Shown here piece after piece: positions 1 through 8,449 of a DNA stretch of 64,000 nucleotides. The stretch is taken from assembly GCF_036962685.1 (NCBI RefSeq), contig NZ_JBALOP010000003.1:117656-181655 (forward strand), in the 5' to 3' direction. The position numbers and the translations under genes are program-made. Source of the stretch: Ferdinandcohnia sp036962685. GTDB lineage: Bacteria; Bacillota; Bacilli; Bacillales; Bacillaceae_L. Position 1 is the first letter of the stretch; each line of letters begins with the position of its first letter. The notes under the pieces are model-generated. The model saw only the letters and a program-made list of their open reading frames with translations, was not told the DNA's origin and did not search any database.

Positions 1-17
1 ACCCGAGGGCCTTGTTT

Positions 18-1754
18 TTATTTTAAAGTACTATGAACTTGTTCCATGACATCTAAAGAAATGCTTGTTAAAACATTTTGGCTGTCCTCAAGCGAATTTC
101 CTTTAACACCAAAATAGAATTTCACTTTTGGCTCAGTTCCAGATGGACGTAAACAGAACCATGAGCCATCTTCAAGGAAGTATTTTAACACATTTGATTT
201 AGGAAGCTTAATTTCTTCCTTTTGATCTTCCTCAACGTTTGTCCGAACACTTTCCTTATAGTCCTCTATCAGAGTTACCTTACGACCAGCCACAACAGTT
301 GGTGGCTGACTACGGAAGCTTGCAAGGAGACTGTTAATTTGCTCAGCACCTTCTTTTCCTTTTAGCGTTAAGGATTCTAGGCCTTCGCGATAATAACCAT
401 ATTTCTCAAAAAGTTCTACTAAGCCTTCAAACATGGTCATGCCTTTATTTTTATAATAAGCACAGACTTCAACCGCTAATAGCGCAGCTTGGACTGCATC
501 CTTATCACGAGCAAAGTCCCCGATTAAATAGCCATAGCTTTCCTCATATCCGAATTGGAATTTATACTCTCCAGTCTTTTCAAATTCTTTAATTTTTTCA
601 CCGATGAATTTAAAACCTGTAAGTGTATCAATTGTTTCAAGACCAAATGATTTGGCAATTTCTCGTCCTATTTCAGACGTAACAATGGTCTTAAGAACAA
701 CTCCATTGGTAGGAAGGATTCCTTGCTGTTTCTTTTCAGATAAGATGTAGTGAAGTAAAATAGCCCCTGTTTGGTTCCCTGTTAATACAACATATTCACC
801 TTTGTCATCTTTAACAGCAACCCCTAAACGGTCCGCATCTGGGTCAGTTCCGATTAGAATGTCAGCATCAATCTTTTTCCCCTCTTTAATCGCAAGTTCA
901 AAAGCTGCATGCTCTTCAGGGTTTGGTGATTTAACAGTTGAAAAATTTGGATCCGGAAGTTCTTGTTCTTTAACTACCGAAACGTTCTCGTAACCAAATG
1001 CCTTTAAACCGTTACGAACTGGCTTGTTTGCCGTTCCATGAAGAGGTGTAAACACGACTTTTACGCCTACCTGTGAAAGCTCAGGATTAATCGAGATTGT
1101 TTTTAACTTCTCTGTGTATGCATTATCAATTTCTGTACCAATAATTTGAATGAGTCCAGAAGCCTTTAATTCTTCCTCACTGCCTACTTTTAACTCAAGC
1201 TCATTTTCAATTGCATTTACTTTTTCAATTACCGTATCAGCAGCCTCTGGCGGTAGCTGTCCACCATCAGAGCCGTAGACCTTATAGCCATTATACTCTG
1301 GTGGGTTATGACTCGCTGTCACGACGATTCCTGAAAATGCATTTAAATGACGAACCGCATATGAAAGCTCAGGAGTTGGTCGAAGTTCATCAAAAACATA
1401 GGTTTGAATTCCATGAGTAGCAAGGGTTTTTGCTGCATCCATTGCGAATTCAGGTGATTTATGACGGGAATCAAATGCAATGACAACGCCGCGACGTTTC
1501 GCTTCTTCTCCAAATGATTCGATGAAAGCAGCTAGCCCTGCAGATGCTTTTCTTACTGTATATAAATTCATCCGGTTTGTCCCTGGTCCGATTTCCCCAC
1601 GCATTCCACCAGTTCCAAACTCGAGATTTTTATAGAAGCAATCTTCAAGTTCTTTTTGATTGTCTTTCTTTTCAAGCAATGCATTTTTGATTTCTTGATC
1701 TAACCCAGGCGTATTAAGCCATTGGTTATACGTTTCCATCCAGCTCATATTCAA
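18..1754 (-). CDS. pgcA: Phospho-sugar mutase (alpha-phosphoglucomutase)
   Basis: Cytosolic enzyme interconverting glucose-1-phosphate and glucose-6-phosphate, feeding UDP-glucose and cell-envelope glycolipid synthesis. The 578-residue product has the full alpha-D-phosphohexomutase layout: the phosphoserine loop TASHNPPEYNG around residues 146-156 (Ser148), the Mg-binding loop DPDADRLGVA near residue 305, and the C-terminal phosphate-binding loop RPSGTEPK. Its length is close to the B. subtilis enzyme (about 580). It starts ATG at 1754 behind GGAGG. It lies downstream of glpD as in B. subtilis, but about 900 bp of repeat-rich DNA and two assembly gaps separate them, so it probably has its own promoter. 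The stop lies at the left edge, so its terminator is outside the window. Confidence 0.95.
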   Translation of the reverse strand: MNMSWMETYNQWLNTPGLDQEIKNALLEKKDNQKELEDCFYKNLEFGTGGMRGEIGPGTNRMNLYTVRKASAGLAAFIESFGEEAKRRGVVIAFDSRHKSPEFAMDAAKTLATHGIQTYVFDELRPTPELSYAVRHLNAFSGIVVTASHNPPEYNGYKVYGSDGGQLPPEAADTVIEKVNAIENELELKVGSEEELKASGLIQIIGTEIDNAYTEKLKTISINPELSQVGVKVVFTPLHGTANKPVRNGLKAFGYENVSVVKEQELPDPNFSTVKSPNPEEHAAFELAIKEGKKIDADILIGTDPDADRLGVAVKDDKGEYVVLTGNQTGAILLHYILSEKKQQGILPTNGVVLKTIVTSEIGREIAKSFGLETIDTLTGFKFIGEKIKEFEKTGEYKFQFGYEESYGYLIGDFARDKDAVQAALLAVEVCAYYKNKGMTMFEGLVELFEKYGYYREGLESLTLKGKEGAEQINSLLASFRSQPPTVVAGRKVTLIEDYKESVRTNVEEDQKEEIKLPKSNVLKYFLEDGSWFCLRPSGTEPKVKFYFGVKGNSLEDSQNVLTSISLDVMEQVHSTLK

Positions 1755-1779
1755 TGAACCTCCTGTTTTCAGTTGTAAT

Positions 1780-2040
1780 AATCAAATGCGCCATGGCGTA
1801 TTTGCGCCCGATTTTTTTANNNNNNNNNNNNNNNNNNNNNNNNNNNNNNNNNNNNNNNNNNNNNNNNNNNNNNNNNNNNNNNNNNNNNNNNNNNNNNNNN
1901 NNNNNNNNNNNNNNNNNNNNNNNNNNNNNNNNNNNGAGGCTCTAACTTTATTCATCCAGGATTTAAACCCCAAACCTATTGTATACTTTGAGCCATACTC
2001 CGCCTACTAAGAAATAAATTGGGTTTTGCTGAATAAAGTT
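1780..2040. repeat. Dispersed multi-hairpin repeat, copy A (contains an N gap)
   Basis: It begins with AAATGCGCCATGGCGTATTTG, itself a palindrome, and ends with a GCTGAATAAAGTT arm. The same two ends bound the copies at 9417-9663 and 22731-22928. The middle is lost in a run of N at 1820-1935. It is intergenic between pgcA and glpD. Confidence 0.7.
1820..1935. other. Assembly gap (116 N)
   Basis: A run of N inside the dispersed repeat. The repeated sequence probably prevented assembly. ORFs that read through it are meaningless. Confidence 0.95.
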
Positions 2041-2159
2041 GTCTTGTTTTATCTTCTACTTATTCTATATAAAATCCTGTTCATTTCCAATTAATTTTAC
2101 CATAGATTGTACGATTTCTAATAAAATGAGGAATAAGACTGGTTTTTGATGAGGGTCGG

Positions 2160-2605
2160 TAAGTGAGAATAAGGGGATGCGTTCCTCATTTAGTTTGATC
2201 CTTCGCTAAACGGGCACGATCTGGGTATTTGCGTTCCTCTTTTACTTTGGTCTTCTGGCAAACGGGTACGATTGAAACGCTTGCGTTACCCTTTTNNNNN
2301 NNNNNNNNNNNNNNNNNNNNNNNNNNNNNNNNNNNNNNNNNNNNNNNNNNNNNNNNNNNNNNNNNNNNNNNNNNNNNNNNNNNNNNNNNNNNNNNNNNNN
2401 NNNNNNNNNNNNNNNNNNNNNNNNNNNNNNNNNNNNNNNNNNNNNNNNNNNNNNNNNNNNNNNNNNNNNNNNNNNNNNNNNNNNNNNNNNNNNNNNNNNN
2501 NNNNNNNNNNNNNNNNNNNNTCTCACGGCAATCGGGCACGATTCATACGCTTGCGTTACCCCTTTGCTCTAGCATTTTGACAATCGGGTACGATTCACTA
2601 CCCCA
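2160..2605. repeat. 52-bp tandem repeat array with assembly gap
   Basis: Units carry an AA(A/T)CGGG(C/T)ACGATT core followed by TTGCGTT(A/C)CCC. Cores begin at 2208, 2260, 2530 and 2582, so the visible period is exactly 52 bp on both sides of the N run at 2296-2520. The 270 bp from 2260 to 2530 is about five units, suggesting the gap is filled by more copies. No coding function is evident. The array lies in the 894-bp non-coding stretch between pgcA and glpD. Confidence 0.7.
2296..2520. other. Assembly gap (225 N)
   Basis: A run of N in the middle of the 52-bp tandem repeat array. The true length is uncertain. Confidence 0.95.
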
Positions 2606-2611
2606 ACCCGT

Positions 2612-2640
2612 AAAAAACCAGACGGATTCCCCCGTCTGGT
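2612..2640 (-). terminator. Rho-independent terminator of glpD
   Basis: Read on the minus strand, an 8-bp stem (CCAGACGG/CCGTCTGG) is followed by six T. It begins 9 bp after the glpD stop. Confidence 0.85.
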
Positions 2641-2648
2641 ATCACTCA

Positions 2649-4319
2649 TTACATATCTTCCCCACTTGGCTGAGTTGCGTCTTTGATAGATGACTCGACC
2701 TCAACTTCATAGCGTTCTTTCTCTTCTTCAGTCCAGTTAAAACGTTCAGCCATGTGTGCAACAATCTGTTTTTTCCATTGGTTGACCCAATCAATATTGA
2801 AAAACATTGCTCCAGTTCGTCGAATCAAGAAATCGATTGGTTTTGTGACCATTTCATACTGGATTCCATACTCCAAGGATGCCAAGATGTGAAGTGGAAG
2901 ACCCACTTCATTTGCTTTATCCTTTGATTCAGCCATAATCTCTTTTACAATATCAATGTTTGAACCATATAAACGTGTGAGTTTTTCTGCCTCCTCATAT
3001 GTGAGCTGGAACTCTTTTACTAACTGCTCCACTTTTTCAGCGACAAACCCAGGATATTTTTTCGATCCGCCAACGCTTCCTCCTGAAATCGCCATATCCT
3101 TTGTTTGACAAGGCTTAATCCCAGTAGTCCCTTCTTCCTCTAATAAATTCCCAACTTTATCTACCACGGTTTCGGCCATTTTCCGATAGCCTGTTAATTT
3201 CCCACCTGCGATTGTAATCAACCCTGAATCAGAAACCCAAATTTCATCCTTACGTGAAATTTCAGAAGGGTCCTTGCCTTCTTCATATATTAATGGCCGT
3301 ACTCCAGCCCAGCTAGATTCGATATCGGAATCCTTTACTTTTACAGTTGGAAACATATAGTTAATTGTATTCATCAAATATGTCCGGTCCTCGGCTGTGA
3401 CGGTTGGATGTGCGGTATCTTTGTCATAAAATGTATCTGTTGTTCCGACGTATGTCTTTCCATCTCGTGGGATGGCGAATACCATCCGTCCGTCTGGTGT
3501 ATCGTAGTAAACCGCCTGTTTTAACGGAAATTTAAATTGGTCGATTACGATATGAACACCTTTAGTGAGCCTTAATACTTTGCCTTTTTTTGATTTATCG
3601 GCTTCACGCATTGTATCAACCCATGGTCCTGTTGCATTAACAATTTTTTTAGCAAAAATTTTATATTCTTTACCAGTCAATTGGTCGACCACTTTTACAC
3701 CTTTTACCTTTTGATTTTCATAAATAAAGGATTCGACCTTGGCATAGTTGACAGCTTTTGTCCCTTTTTCGATCGCTTTTTTCATGACCTCAATCGTTAG
3801 ACGTGCATCATCTGTCCGATATTCAACATAATAACCGCCACCTTTAAGACCATCCTTTTTTATGAGAGGTTCTTTTCCCAGTGTTTCTTCCACACTCAAC
3901 ATCGATCTTCTTTCAGACTTCTTCACTCCTGCTAAAAAATCGTAAACACGAAGACCGATTGATGTTGAAAACTTTCCAAAGGTGCCTCCCTTATGAAGTG
4001 GCAACAGCATCCATACAGGAGTTGTTACATGTGGGCCATTTTCATACACAATCGCCCTTTCTTTCCCTACTTCAGCTACTAAACCTACCTCAAATTGTTT
4101 TAAGTAGCGAAGACCACCGTGCACAAGCTTTGTAGAACGGCTGGATGTTCCGGCCGCAAAGTCTTGCAATTCAACAAGAGCCGTTTTAAGTCCGCGAGTT
4201 GAAGCGTCAAGCGCAATTCCGGCACCCGTGATTCCTCCACCAATAATAAATAAGTCTTGAACCTGTTTTTCCATGTCCTCTAGGATGGAATTTCTATTTA
4301 TATTTGAAAACTTTGTCAT
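2649..4319 (-). CDS. glpD: Aerobic glycerol-3-phosphate dehydrogenase
   Basis: FAD-dependent, membrane-associated dehydrogenase that oxidises sn-glycerol-3-phosphate to dihydroxyacetone phosphate and passes electrons to quinone. The 556-residue protein has an N-terminal dinucleotide fold with GGGITGAGIALD near residues 27-38, then the GTSSRSTKLVHGGLRYL segment typical of GlpD, and a C-terminal cap domain. Length matches the Bacillus family (about 555). It starts ATG at 4319 behind AGGAG. It lies 129 bp downstream of glpK with a terminator-like leader between them, which points to antitermination control as known for Bacillus glpD. Confidence 0.97.
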   Translation of the reverse strand: MTKFSNINRNSILEDMEKQVQDLFIIGGGITGAGIALDASTRGLKTALVELQDFAAGTSSRSTKLVHGGLRYLKQFEVGLVAEVGKERAIVYENGPHVTTPVWMLLPLHKGGTFGKFSTSIGLRVYDFLAGVKKSERRSMLSVEETLGKEPLIKKDGLKGGGYYVEYRTDDARLTIEVMKKAIEKGTKAVNYAKVESFIYENQKVKGVKVVDQLTGKEYKIFAKKIVNATGPWVDTMREADKSKKGKVLRLTKGVHIVIDQFKFPLKQAVYYDTPDGRMVFAIPRDGKTYVGTTDTFYDKDTAHPTVTAEDRTYLMNTINYMFPTVKVKDSDIESSWAGVRPLIYEEGKDPSEISRKDEIWVSDSGLITIAGGKLTGYRKMAETVVDKVGNLLEEEGTTGIKPCQTKDMAISGGSVGGSKKYPGFVAEKVEQLVKEFQLTYEEAEKLTRLYGSNIDIVKEIMAESKDKANEVGLPLHILASLEYGIQYEMVTKPIDFLIRRTGAMFFNIDWVNQWKKQIVAHMAERFNWTEEEKERYEVEVESSIKDATQPSGEDM

Positions 4320-4342
4320 TTATTCCCACTCCTTGAAGGTAG

Positions 4343-4399
4343 AAAAAAAGAGACCACAAAAGACATTGCACATATAGTGACAATGCTCCTGCGGTCTCT
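4343..4399 (-). promoter_or_regulatory. glpD leader stem-loop (terminator/antiterminator candidate)
   Basis: On the minus strand an outer stem GAGACC.C/G.GGTCTC encloses an inner GCATTG/CAATG stem and ends in seven T, 24 bp before the glpD start. In B. subtilis the glpD leader carries such a terminator, which the GlpP protein overrides when glycerol-3-phosphate is present. Assigning GlpP control here is an inference: neither glpP nor glpF is in the window. It could also simply terminate glpK. Confidence 0.65.
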
Positions 4400-4448
4400 C
4401 CCTAGTCTCCTACCGAATTATTAACTTATCTTTATCATAGCATAGATA

Positions 4449-5939
4449 TTATTTGAAACCAAGAGCTGCTTGTACTGCCTTTTTCCAGCCGTTATATAAT
4501 TCTTCACGCTTTTCTTCAGTCATATTAGGTTCAAAGGTTTTGTCAATTGCCCATTTACTTGCGATTTCGGATTGATCCTTCCAAAAGCCAACTGCTAGTC
4601 CCGCTAGGTAAGCGGCACCCAATGCTGTTGTTTCATTAATTTCTGGTCGTTCCACAGGCACTCCTAAAATGCCACATTGGAAATCCATAAGGAAGTTATT
4701 TTTAACCGCCCCACCATCGACACGCAATTTTTTCAAGGAAATGCCTGAATCAGCTTCCATTGCAGTCAAGACATCCTTTGTTTGGTAAGCGAGTGATTCT
4801 AAGGTTGCGCGTATGAAATGTTCCTTCGAGGTCCCACGTGTAAGGCCAAATACAGCTCCGCGAACATCACTATCCCAGTTCGGAGCACCAAGTCCTACAA
4901 ATGCCGGAACAACATAGACTCCATCGGTTGAGTCAACCTTCTTGGCATACCCTTCACTATCTTTTGCATCTTTAAACATACGGAGCCCATCACGAAGCCA
5001 CTGAATCGCTGAACCTGCGACGAATATACTTCCCTCTAAAGCGTATTCAACTTTGCCGTTCATTCCCCATGCAATTGTGGTTAACAACCCATGCTTAGAT
5101 GGTACTGCTTTTTCACCTGTATTCATCAGCATGAAGCAGCCTGTGCCATAAGTGTTTTTTACCATACCTTTTTCATAGCATGCTTGCCCGAAAAGAGCTG
5201 CCTGTTGGTCTCCCGCTGCACCTGCAATCGGCACCTCTTGACCAAAGAAATGGTAGTCAACGGTTTTGGCATATACTTCTGATGATGGACGAACCTCAGG
5301 TAGCATCGACTTTGGAACAGTTAAGTGCTCCAATATCTCATCGTCCCATTTTAACTCATAAATGTTATACATCAATGTTCTGGAGGCATTTGAATAATCT
5401 GTAACATGAGCTTTTCCACCTGAGAGCTTCCAAATAATCCAAGTATCAATCGTTCCAAATAGCAGCTTGCCCGCTTCGGCTTTTTCTCGCGCACCCTCTA
5501 CGTTATCTAAAATCCATTTTACCTTTGTGCCTGAAAAATAAGCATCGATTAATAGGCCTGTCTTATTTCGGAATGTTTCACTTAATCCGTTCGCTTTTAG
5601 CTCCTCACAAATGCTAGCAGTTTGCCGAGACTGCCAAACGATTGCGTTGTACACGGGCTGACCTGTTTCCTTGTCCCACACAACCGTGGTTTCACGTTGG
5701 TTCGTAATCCCGATCCCAGCAATTTGATCTGCTTTTACATTAGCTTCTGATAATAATGATGCCATGACTGATAAAATCGAGCCCCAAATCTCATTTGCAT
5801 TATGCTCCACCCAGCCAGGCTTTGGAAAAATTTGTGTAAACTCTTTTTGTGCAACATGCACGATTTCTCCTTTTTGATTGAACAATATAGCCCGTGAACT
5901 TGTGGTACCTTGGTCTAATGAAAGTATGTATTTTTCCAC
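4449..5939 (-). CDS. glpK: Glycerol kinase
   Basis: Cytosolic kinase converting glycerol plus ATP to sn-glycerol-3-phosphate, the substrate of GlpD. The 496-residue FGGY-family protein has the N-terminal LDQGTTSSRAI phosphate-binding motif (residues 8-18), the conserved GITNQRET segment near residue 80, and the C-terminal DGGAVKN motif near residue 405. Length is standard. The start is GTG at 5939, nine bases after AGGGGG. Unlike B. subtilis, no glpF or glpP precedes it in this window; a HAD phosphatase gene lies directly upstream. A CcpA-type site lies about 40-50 bp upstream. Confidence 0.97.
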   Translation of the reverse strand: MEKYILSLDQGTTSSRAILFNQKGEIVHVAQKEFTQIFPKPGWVEHNANEIWGSILSVMASLLSEANVKADQIAGIGITNQRETTVVWDKETGQPVYNAIVWQSRQTASICEELKANGLSETFRNKTGLLIDAYFSGTKVKWILDNVEGAREKAEAGKLLFGTIDTWIIWKLSGGKAHVTDYSNASRTLMYNIYELKWDDEILEHLTVPKSMLPEVRPSSEVYAKTVDYHFFGQEVPIAGAAGDQQAALFGQACYEKGMVKNTYGTGCFMLMNTGEKAVPSKHGLLTTIAWGMNGKVEYALEGSIFVAGSAIQWLRDGLRMFKDAKDSEGYAKKVDSTDGVYVVPAFVGLGAPNWDSDVRGAVFGLTRGTSKEHFIRATLESLAYQTKDVLTAMEADSGISLKKLRVDGGAVKNNFLMDFQCGILGVPVERPEINETTALGAAYLAGLAVGFWKDQSEIASKWAIDKTFEPNMTEEKREELYNGWKKAVQAALGFK

Positions 5940-5976
5940 TTGATTAGCCCCCTAAAAACATATTTCTTACTTAAAA

Positions 5977-5990
5977 TTAACACGCTTACA
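5977..5990. promoter_or_regulatory. Candidate cre (CcpA) site upstream of glpK
   Basis: TTAACACGCTTACA matches the cre consensus TGWNANCGNTTWCA at 12 of 14 positions. Glycerol genes of Bacillus are known to be carbon-catabolite repressed. The match is by eye only. Confidence 0.4.
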
Positions 5991-6015
5991 TATTTTTGGC
6001 TACCTGCTAATGAAT

Positions 6016-6044
6016 AAAAAAACACCACTCTTTTAAGAGTGGTG
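6016..6044 (-). terminator. Rho-independent terminator of the HAD phosphatase gene
   Basis: CACCACTC/GAGTGGTG stem with a TTTTAA-type loop; on the minus strand a run of seven T follows. It lies just past the stop at 6051. Confidence 0.85.
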
Positions 6045-6050
6045 GGTACA

Positions 6051-6710
6051 TTAATTGTTTTCGATTTTCTCAATTAGTTCCTTTAATTGAACCGCAGCCA
6101 TCGATTCCAATCGATGATCCACTTCACAGAAATCCAAATCCTTTGTCACCTGGTTAGGTACAATCACACAGTACATTCCGGCGCGTTTCGCTGCTAATGC
6201 CCCATTTGCGGAATCTTCAAAGACAAGACACTCTTCCGGTGACACACCTAAGCATTTAGCTGCTTCTAAGTATAAAGTTGGGTCGGGTTTTACCTTTTCA
6301 ACGTCATCTGAGGTACGGATGCACTCAAAGTAATCAAATAAGCAAAGATTTTTTAAATGAGTAGAAACCCAATTATAATCAGAGCTTGATGCTAGTCCGA
6401 TTTTTAAGCCTGCCTTCTTTGCAGCCGATAAATACTCCTCTACACCCGGCAGTGCCCCTTCATTCTTCATTCGTTCATTAAAGCGATTGCGTCTTAACTT
6501 GGTCAATTGCTCATGGTCTACTTTCTTCCCAATTTGCTCCTCTAAAAATGTAAGGGCATTAAATCCAGCTTGCGTTCCAATGACTTTGCCCCACACGGAC
6601 ATGGGAAGCTCTGAACCATGCTCCTGAAAAATTTCATTTAATACATTGTATTCATTCGTTTCTGTATCATAAATTAATCCATCAAAATCAAAAATAACCG
6701 CTTTTATCAA
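6051..6710 (-). CDS. HAD-superfamily phosphatase, YhcW-like
   Basis: A 219-residue haloacid-dehalogenase hydrolase of the beta-phosphoglucomutase/phosphoglycolate phosphatase type. Motif I is FDFDGLIYDTE (residues 7-17, nucleophile Asp), motif II is the LASSSD segment near residue 105, motif III is the KPDP lysine near residue 140, and motif IV is VFEDSANG near residue 163. The alpha-helical cap between motifs I and II indicates subclass I, acting on small phosphorylated metabolites. The start is TTG at 6710, eight bases after AGGAG. Position next to glpK and downstream of the YhcU/YhcT genes matches B. subtilis yhcW. The substrate cannot be told from sequence. Confidence 0.85.
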   Translation of the reverse strand: MIKAVIFDFDGLIYDTETNEYNVLNEIFQEHGSELPMSVWGKVIGTQAGFNALTFLEEQIGKKVDHEQLTKLRRNRFNERMKNEGALPGVEEYLSAAKKAGLKIGLASSSDYNWVSTHLKNLCLFDYFECIRTSDDVEKVKPDPTLYLEAAKCLGVSPEECLVFEDSANGALAAKRAGMYCVIVPNQVTKDLDFCEVDHRLESMAAVQLKELIEKIENN

Positions 6711-6834
6711 AAAATCATCTCCTGTTTATCTAATTCCACCTACTATTATAAGGAATTATTAAACAAAGTCCATTTTCCCCTTTTTTTCAATAGACACATT
6801 TTGTTCACAATATCTTCACATCAAGATTTTACAT

Positions 6835-6863
6835 TTTACAATCGGCTGCCGTGATAATATAAT
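6835..6863 (+). promoter_or_regulatory. Sigma-A promoter of the disulfide-oxidase pair
   Basis: TTTACA (6835-6840), a 17-bp spacer, then a perfect TATAAT (6858-6863), 34 bp before the ATG at 6897. Confidence 0.75.
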
Positions 6864-6896
6864 TGGTGAGTATACTTATGTGGAATGAGGGATTCG

Positions 6897-7337
6897 ATGA
6901 ACTCTAAAAAAAATGAAAAGGTGCTAGAAACATATTTATTTATTGCTTTTGCTGCCGCATTGATATCCACGCTTGGTAGTCTTTATTTTTCAGAAATCCA
7001 AAAATACGTACCCTGTGAATTATGCTGGTACCAGCGAATTTTCATGTACCCTCTCGTTATCATTTTGGGAATCGCTATTTTTAAAAAGAATTACTCAATC
7101 GCACTCTATACCTTTATTCTATCTGTAATTGGTGGTTCGATTTCCATCTACCACTATCTTGTTCAAAAGGTGCCTGCTGTGGGTGAGAATTCACTCGCCT
7201 GTGGAATTGTTCCTTGTACAGGCCAATATATTAATTGGTTTGGTTTTGTAACGATTCCTTTTTTAGCCTTAATTGGTTTTACAATCATTGCAATTACTAG
7301 CTTTATCACACTTAAAAAAATGAAAGAAGGGAAATAG
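6897..7337 (+). CDS. DsbB/BdbC-family disulfide oxidoreductase
   Basis: Membrane protein that reoxidises an extracytoplasmic thiol oxidase and passes electrons to quinone. The 146 residues form four membrane segments with the two expected cysteine pairs: PCELC (Cys40/Cys43), followed by WYQR, and CGIVPC (Cys102/Cys107). Length fits the family (about 140). An in-frame ATG at 6885 exists, but GAGGG lies seven bases before 6897, so the inner ATG is preferred. It is followed two bases later by a membrane-anchored thioredoxin-like gene, which is the likely partner. Insertion of this pair between yhcU- and yhcW-like genes differs from B. subtilis, where bdbCD is elsewhere. Confidence 0.9.
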   Translation: MNSKKNEKVLETYLFIAFAAALISTLGSLYFSEIQKYVPCELCWYQRIFMYPLVIILGIAIFKKNYSIALYTFILSVIGGSISIYHYLVQKVPAVGENSLACGIVPCTGQYINWFGFVTIPFLALIGFTIIAITSFITLKKMKEGK

Positions 7338-7339
7338 AT

Positions 7340-7819
7340 ATGAAAAAAATTATCATTTTTACAGTTGTTATTGTAGCTCTATTTGGGGCGCTTGCGTATG
7401 TGACAACTTCACAAAACAAGCAAAAAGCTGAAGGGAATCCATTTGGTAAAGAAAAATTAGAGCCTGCGACAATTGCTCAGCTAGACGATCCAAACTATGG
7501 AAATCAAATTCTTCCAGACGAATTAGAAACTAAGTTAAAAAATGGGGAAACAATGACTGTGTACTTTTATGCAGCTGACTGTGTGCACTGTCAAAATACA
7601 ACTCCAGTCATCGTCCCAATGGTAGAAGAAATGGGACTTGATTTGAAAAAATTAAATCTACTTGAATTTAAAGATCAATGGAACAAATATGGCATAGATT
7701 CTACACCTACACTTATTCACTTTGAAAATGGTGAAGAAGTATCACGCCTTGTCGGGTATCATCCTGACCACAATGATTATAAAATTTGGTTCGAAACTGC
7801 AATGGCTAGCTCAAAATAA
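7340..7819 (+). CDS. Membrane-anchored thioredoxin-like protein
   Basis: A 159-residue protein with an N-terminal membrane anchor (residues 4-21) and an extracytoplasmic thioredoxin fold. The redox motif is ADCVHC (Cys81/Cys84), where thioredoxin has WCGPC, and the cis-proline is in DSTPTLIHF (Pro123). It probably acts as a thiol oxidase or reductase of exported proteins, recycled by the DsbB-like protein two bases upstream. The CVHC motif resembles bacteriocin-accessory and TlpA-like thioredoxins rather than classical BdbD, so oxidase against reductase is open. A terminator follows five bases after the stop. Confidence 0.8.
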   Translation: MKKIIIFTVVIVALFGALAYVTTSQNKQKAEGNPFGKEKLEPATIAQLDDPNYGNQILPDELETKLKNGETMTVYFYAADCVHCQNTTPVIVPMVEEMGLDLKKLNLLEFKDQWNKYGIDSTPTLIHFENGEEVSRLVGYHPDHNDYKIWFETAMASSK

Positions 7820-7823
7820 GAGG

Positions 7824-7856
7824 AAATCCCTGCTCAAATTGGAGCAGGGATTTTTT
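7824..7856 (+). terminator. Rho-independent terminator
   Basis: ATCCCTGCTC/GAGCAGGGAT stem followed by T6, directly after the thioredoxin-like gene. Confidence 0.9.
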
Positions 7857-7885
7857 GTAAATAAAGGCTACTAATACCTTATGTA

Positions 7886-8287
7886 TTAAGCCAAATATTG
7901 ATTTGCAGGCTTTGAATATTTACTTAACACTTCTGGATTGTTCACACTTTGAAATTCTTCGATGGTGAAAGGAAACAAATAACCGTAATCATTCAAAATT
8001 TGCACATTCTTTGCAAAAATTTCTCCATAGTTTTTCTGGTAGCCTTCTTCTTGAATCGTTTCTAAAACTGCAATAATCGCTTGAAGGCTTGAAATGACTT
8101 TAAAAGCCTTATCCAATGTTCGGTTATAGTAGACGTCTTCCTCTTTTGGCGCTAACACATTCCATTCTTCAAGTTTTCCAATATACTCATCCTCGAAATA
8201 GATTGGAAAAATAGAAGAATACATGTAATCGATTAGCTCCGTAATATGAAGTTCCTGCACCGGAGTTGATGCTACTACAATTTTCAA
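7886..8287 (-). CDS. DUF5365 family protein, YhcU-like
   Basis: A 133-residue cytoplasmic protein of unknown function. It begins MKIVVAST and is rich in acidic and aromatic residues; no catalytic motif is visible. Its small size and place between the RluA-type synthase (YhcT-like) and the HAD phosphatase (YhcW-like) match B. subtilis yhcU. A GTG at 8299 is in frame, but the AAGGGTGGG ribosome site overlaps it and is well spaced for a TTG at 8287, which is chosen here. Function is not known. Confidence 0.75.
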   Translation of the reverse strand: MKIVVASTPVQELHITELIDYMYSSIFPIYFEDEYIGKLEEWNVLAPKEEDVYYNRTLDKAFKVISSLQAIIAVLETIQEEGYQKNYGEIFAKNVQILNDYGYLFPFTIEEFQSVNNPEVLSKYSKPANQYLA

Positions 8288-8449
8288 TGTAAAACCCACC
8301 CTTGTATACCCATAATAATAAGATTAGAATACCATAGGACTCTTTGTTTTTGATACGGTAACTCTTTCCTCCATATCCACCTTTCTCTTTCATTCATTGC
8401 GTAGATTGGATATACTTTTAAAAGAAAAGTCGAAGTTAAAGGTGATTAA

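Noticed and set aside
1820..1935. Insertion sequence in the N gap
   Set aside because: No transposase remnant or terminal repeat is visible on either flank; the flanks match the dispersed hairpin repeat.
2160..2605. CRISPR array
   Set aside because: Period is 52 bp, but the whole unit is repeated with no unique spacers, and no cas genes are near.
2186..2693. Long frames crossing the N run on both strands
   Set aside because: They exist only because N is read as any residue and because the 52-bp repeat lacks stops in some frames.
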